This document shows positions 4,848 to 5,619 of a stretch of 5,619 nt of DNA, one piece after another. Position 1 is the first letter of the stretch. Every line of letters starts with the position of its first letter. Both the position numbers and the translations under genes were made by a program. The stretch is from positions 1 through 5,619 of the forward strand of contig JAOUGY010000255.1 of the NCBI GenBank assembly GCA_029865445.1, read 5' to 3'. This stretch comes from Acidimicrobiia bacterium. GTDB taxonomy: Bacteria > Actinomycetota > Acidimicrobiia > Spongiisociales > ZC4RG35. The notes below the pieces were generated by a model. It had not been told where the DNA came from. It did not search any database and was given only the letters and a program-made list of their open reading frames with translations.

Positions 4848-5619
4848 CCTCGCGTCGTGTTCTTGTCATAACCACTGTTCACTCCGGTGATGACAACCGG
4901 ATACGCGAGAAGACCGTCAGAACGCTCGCGATGGACCGTCCCGTCACGCTGGCATGCCGGGAGCCCGGCCCATCGGACAGGAGAGGGCTCGACTACCTCC
5001 CCCTCCGAGGTAATCGGATTCAACGCAACCTTCGTGCGGCGCGCATCGTGTTCAGGGCTCATGGGCAGGTGCTCTCGTTGCACGATCCAGAACTTCTGCC
5101 GCTCGGAGTGCTGGCCTCCCTGGCCGGACGAGCCGTCGTCTTCGATCTCCACGAAGACGTGCCGGCCCAGATCCTCACGAAAGATTGGATCTGGCCCTGG
5201 GCCCGCCGACCCCTGGCATGGACGGTTGCCGCGCTGCTCCGGATTGCCGAAAGGACGCTCACCGTGACGCTTGCGGAGGGTTCGTATCAACGGCTGTTCG
5301 TCAGACCTCACACCGTCATCGCCAACTACCCGATCGTCGACACCCTTCCGACGGCCGAGGCAGAAGGTGCTGGCGTGGTCTACGTGGGGGACGTCACAAA
5401 GGAACGCGGCTTGTATGAGGCGGCCGAGGCATGCGCCGCCGTCGGTCTCGACTTGACGATCGTGGGACCGGTGCGCGAGGAGGTGGAGCGCGACATCCGA
5501 GCAATCGCCGGCCGCGGGGCCACGCTGACCGGGAGGCTGTCCCACGCCGAGGCCATGAGACGCGTTGCCTCCGCTTCGATCGCCGTCTCACCGTTGCGAG
5601 ACCTACCCAACTACCGGCA
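4844..5619 (+). CDS. Glycosyltransferase, GT4-like (GT-B fold), 3' end missing
   Basis: Open frame of 258 complete codons running off the window. The GTG start at 4844 overlaps the dehydrogenase stop as GTGA. No Shine-Dalgarno precedes it, so translational coupling is likely. Probable cytoplasmic enzyme transferring a sugar from a nucleotide donor to a lipid-linked glycan. Visible motifs: N-terminal strand RVLVITTVHSGDDNRIREK (5-23), resembling the acceptor-domain opening of GT4 enzymes; LHDPELLPLG (79-88); VVFDLHEDVPAQIL (98-111); IANYP (159-163) at the domain linker; VVYVGDVTKERGLYEA (178-193) and LTIVGP (204-209) opening the donor domain; and SPLRDLPNYR (249-258), which in relatives lies before the nucleotide-sugar E-x7-E motif, here beyond the edge. 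HDPEL and D.HED are typical of glycosyltransferases beside WbpA-type genes in O-antigen or capsule loci. Donor and acceptor sugars cannot be predicted. No membrane segment is seen. Confidence 0.85.
   Translation, partial: MTSRRVLVITTVHSGDDNRIREKTVRTLAMDRPVTLACREPGPSDRRGLDYLPLRGNRIQRNLRAARIVFRAHGQVLSLHDPELLPLGVLASLAGRAVVFDLHEDVPAQILTKDWIWPWARRPLAWTVAALLRIAERTLTVTLAEGSYQRLFVRPHTVIANYPIVDTLPTAEAEGAGVVYVGDVTKERGLYEAAEACAAVGLDLTIVGPVREEVERDIRAIAGRGATLTGRLSHAEAMRRVASASIAVSPLRDLPNYR

Noticed and set aside
4887..5267. Plus-strand frame of 126 codons near the end
   Set aside because: It overlaps the glycosyltransferase in another frame. Its composition is low-complexity Arg/Ser-rich, whereas the frame from 4844 carries clear GT4 motifs.

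Overview
This 5.6-kb window is GC-rich, densely coding and entirely plus-strand. Two exported cell-wall proteins are followed by the start of a surface-polysaccharide locus. The SLH (S-layer homology) modules are of the 'GCNPP...FCPD..VTRGQMAAFL' kind. Together with the GC-rich codon choice and GTG/TTG starts, they suggest a high-GC Gram-positive actinobacterium, perhaps of the Acidimicrobiia. That placement rests on memory of the family, not on a search.

Layout: (1) 3-1697 is the 3' part of a gene whose start lies before the window. It encodes an M15-type D,D/L,D-carboxypeptidase or endopeptidase domain, about four FG-GAP/VCBS repeats and three C-terminal SLH repeats. (2) 1698-1748 is a short gap with a small hairpin. 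(3) 1749-3527 encodes a secreted SpoIID/LytB-domain protein, also ending in three SLH repeats. (4) 3528-3557 is a 30-nt gap in which a 9-bp hairpin encloses the Shine-Dalgarno sequence of the next gene. (5) 3558-4847 encodes a nucleotide-sugar dehydrogenase, most like WbpA-type UDP-GlcNAc 6-dehydrogenase, starting at TTG. (6) 4844-5619 is the 5' part of a GT4-like glycosyltransferase. It overlaps the dehydrogenase by GTGA and runs off the end of the window.

How they may work together: the first two proteins would act outside the membrane on peptidoglycan, held to the wall by SLH modules that in known systems bind secondary wall polysaccharide. The last two genes would make an activated uronic acid and transfer sugars for a surface or wall glycan. 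The spacing is compatible with one transcription unit. That the glycan made here is the one the SLH modules bind is a hypothesis. No RNA gene, CRISPR array, insertion sequence or phage feature was seen. I did not find convincing evidence of a wholly new system; the most unusual points are the domain architectures, the cysteine-paired SLH repeats and the ribosome-site hairpin.
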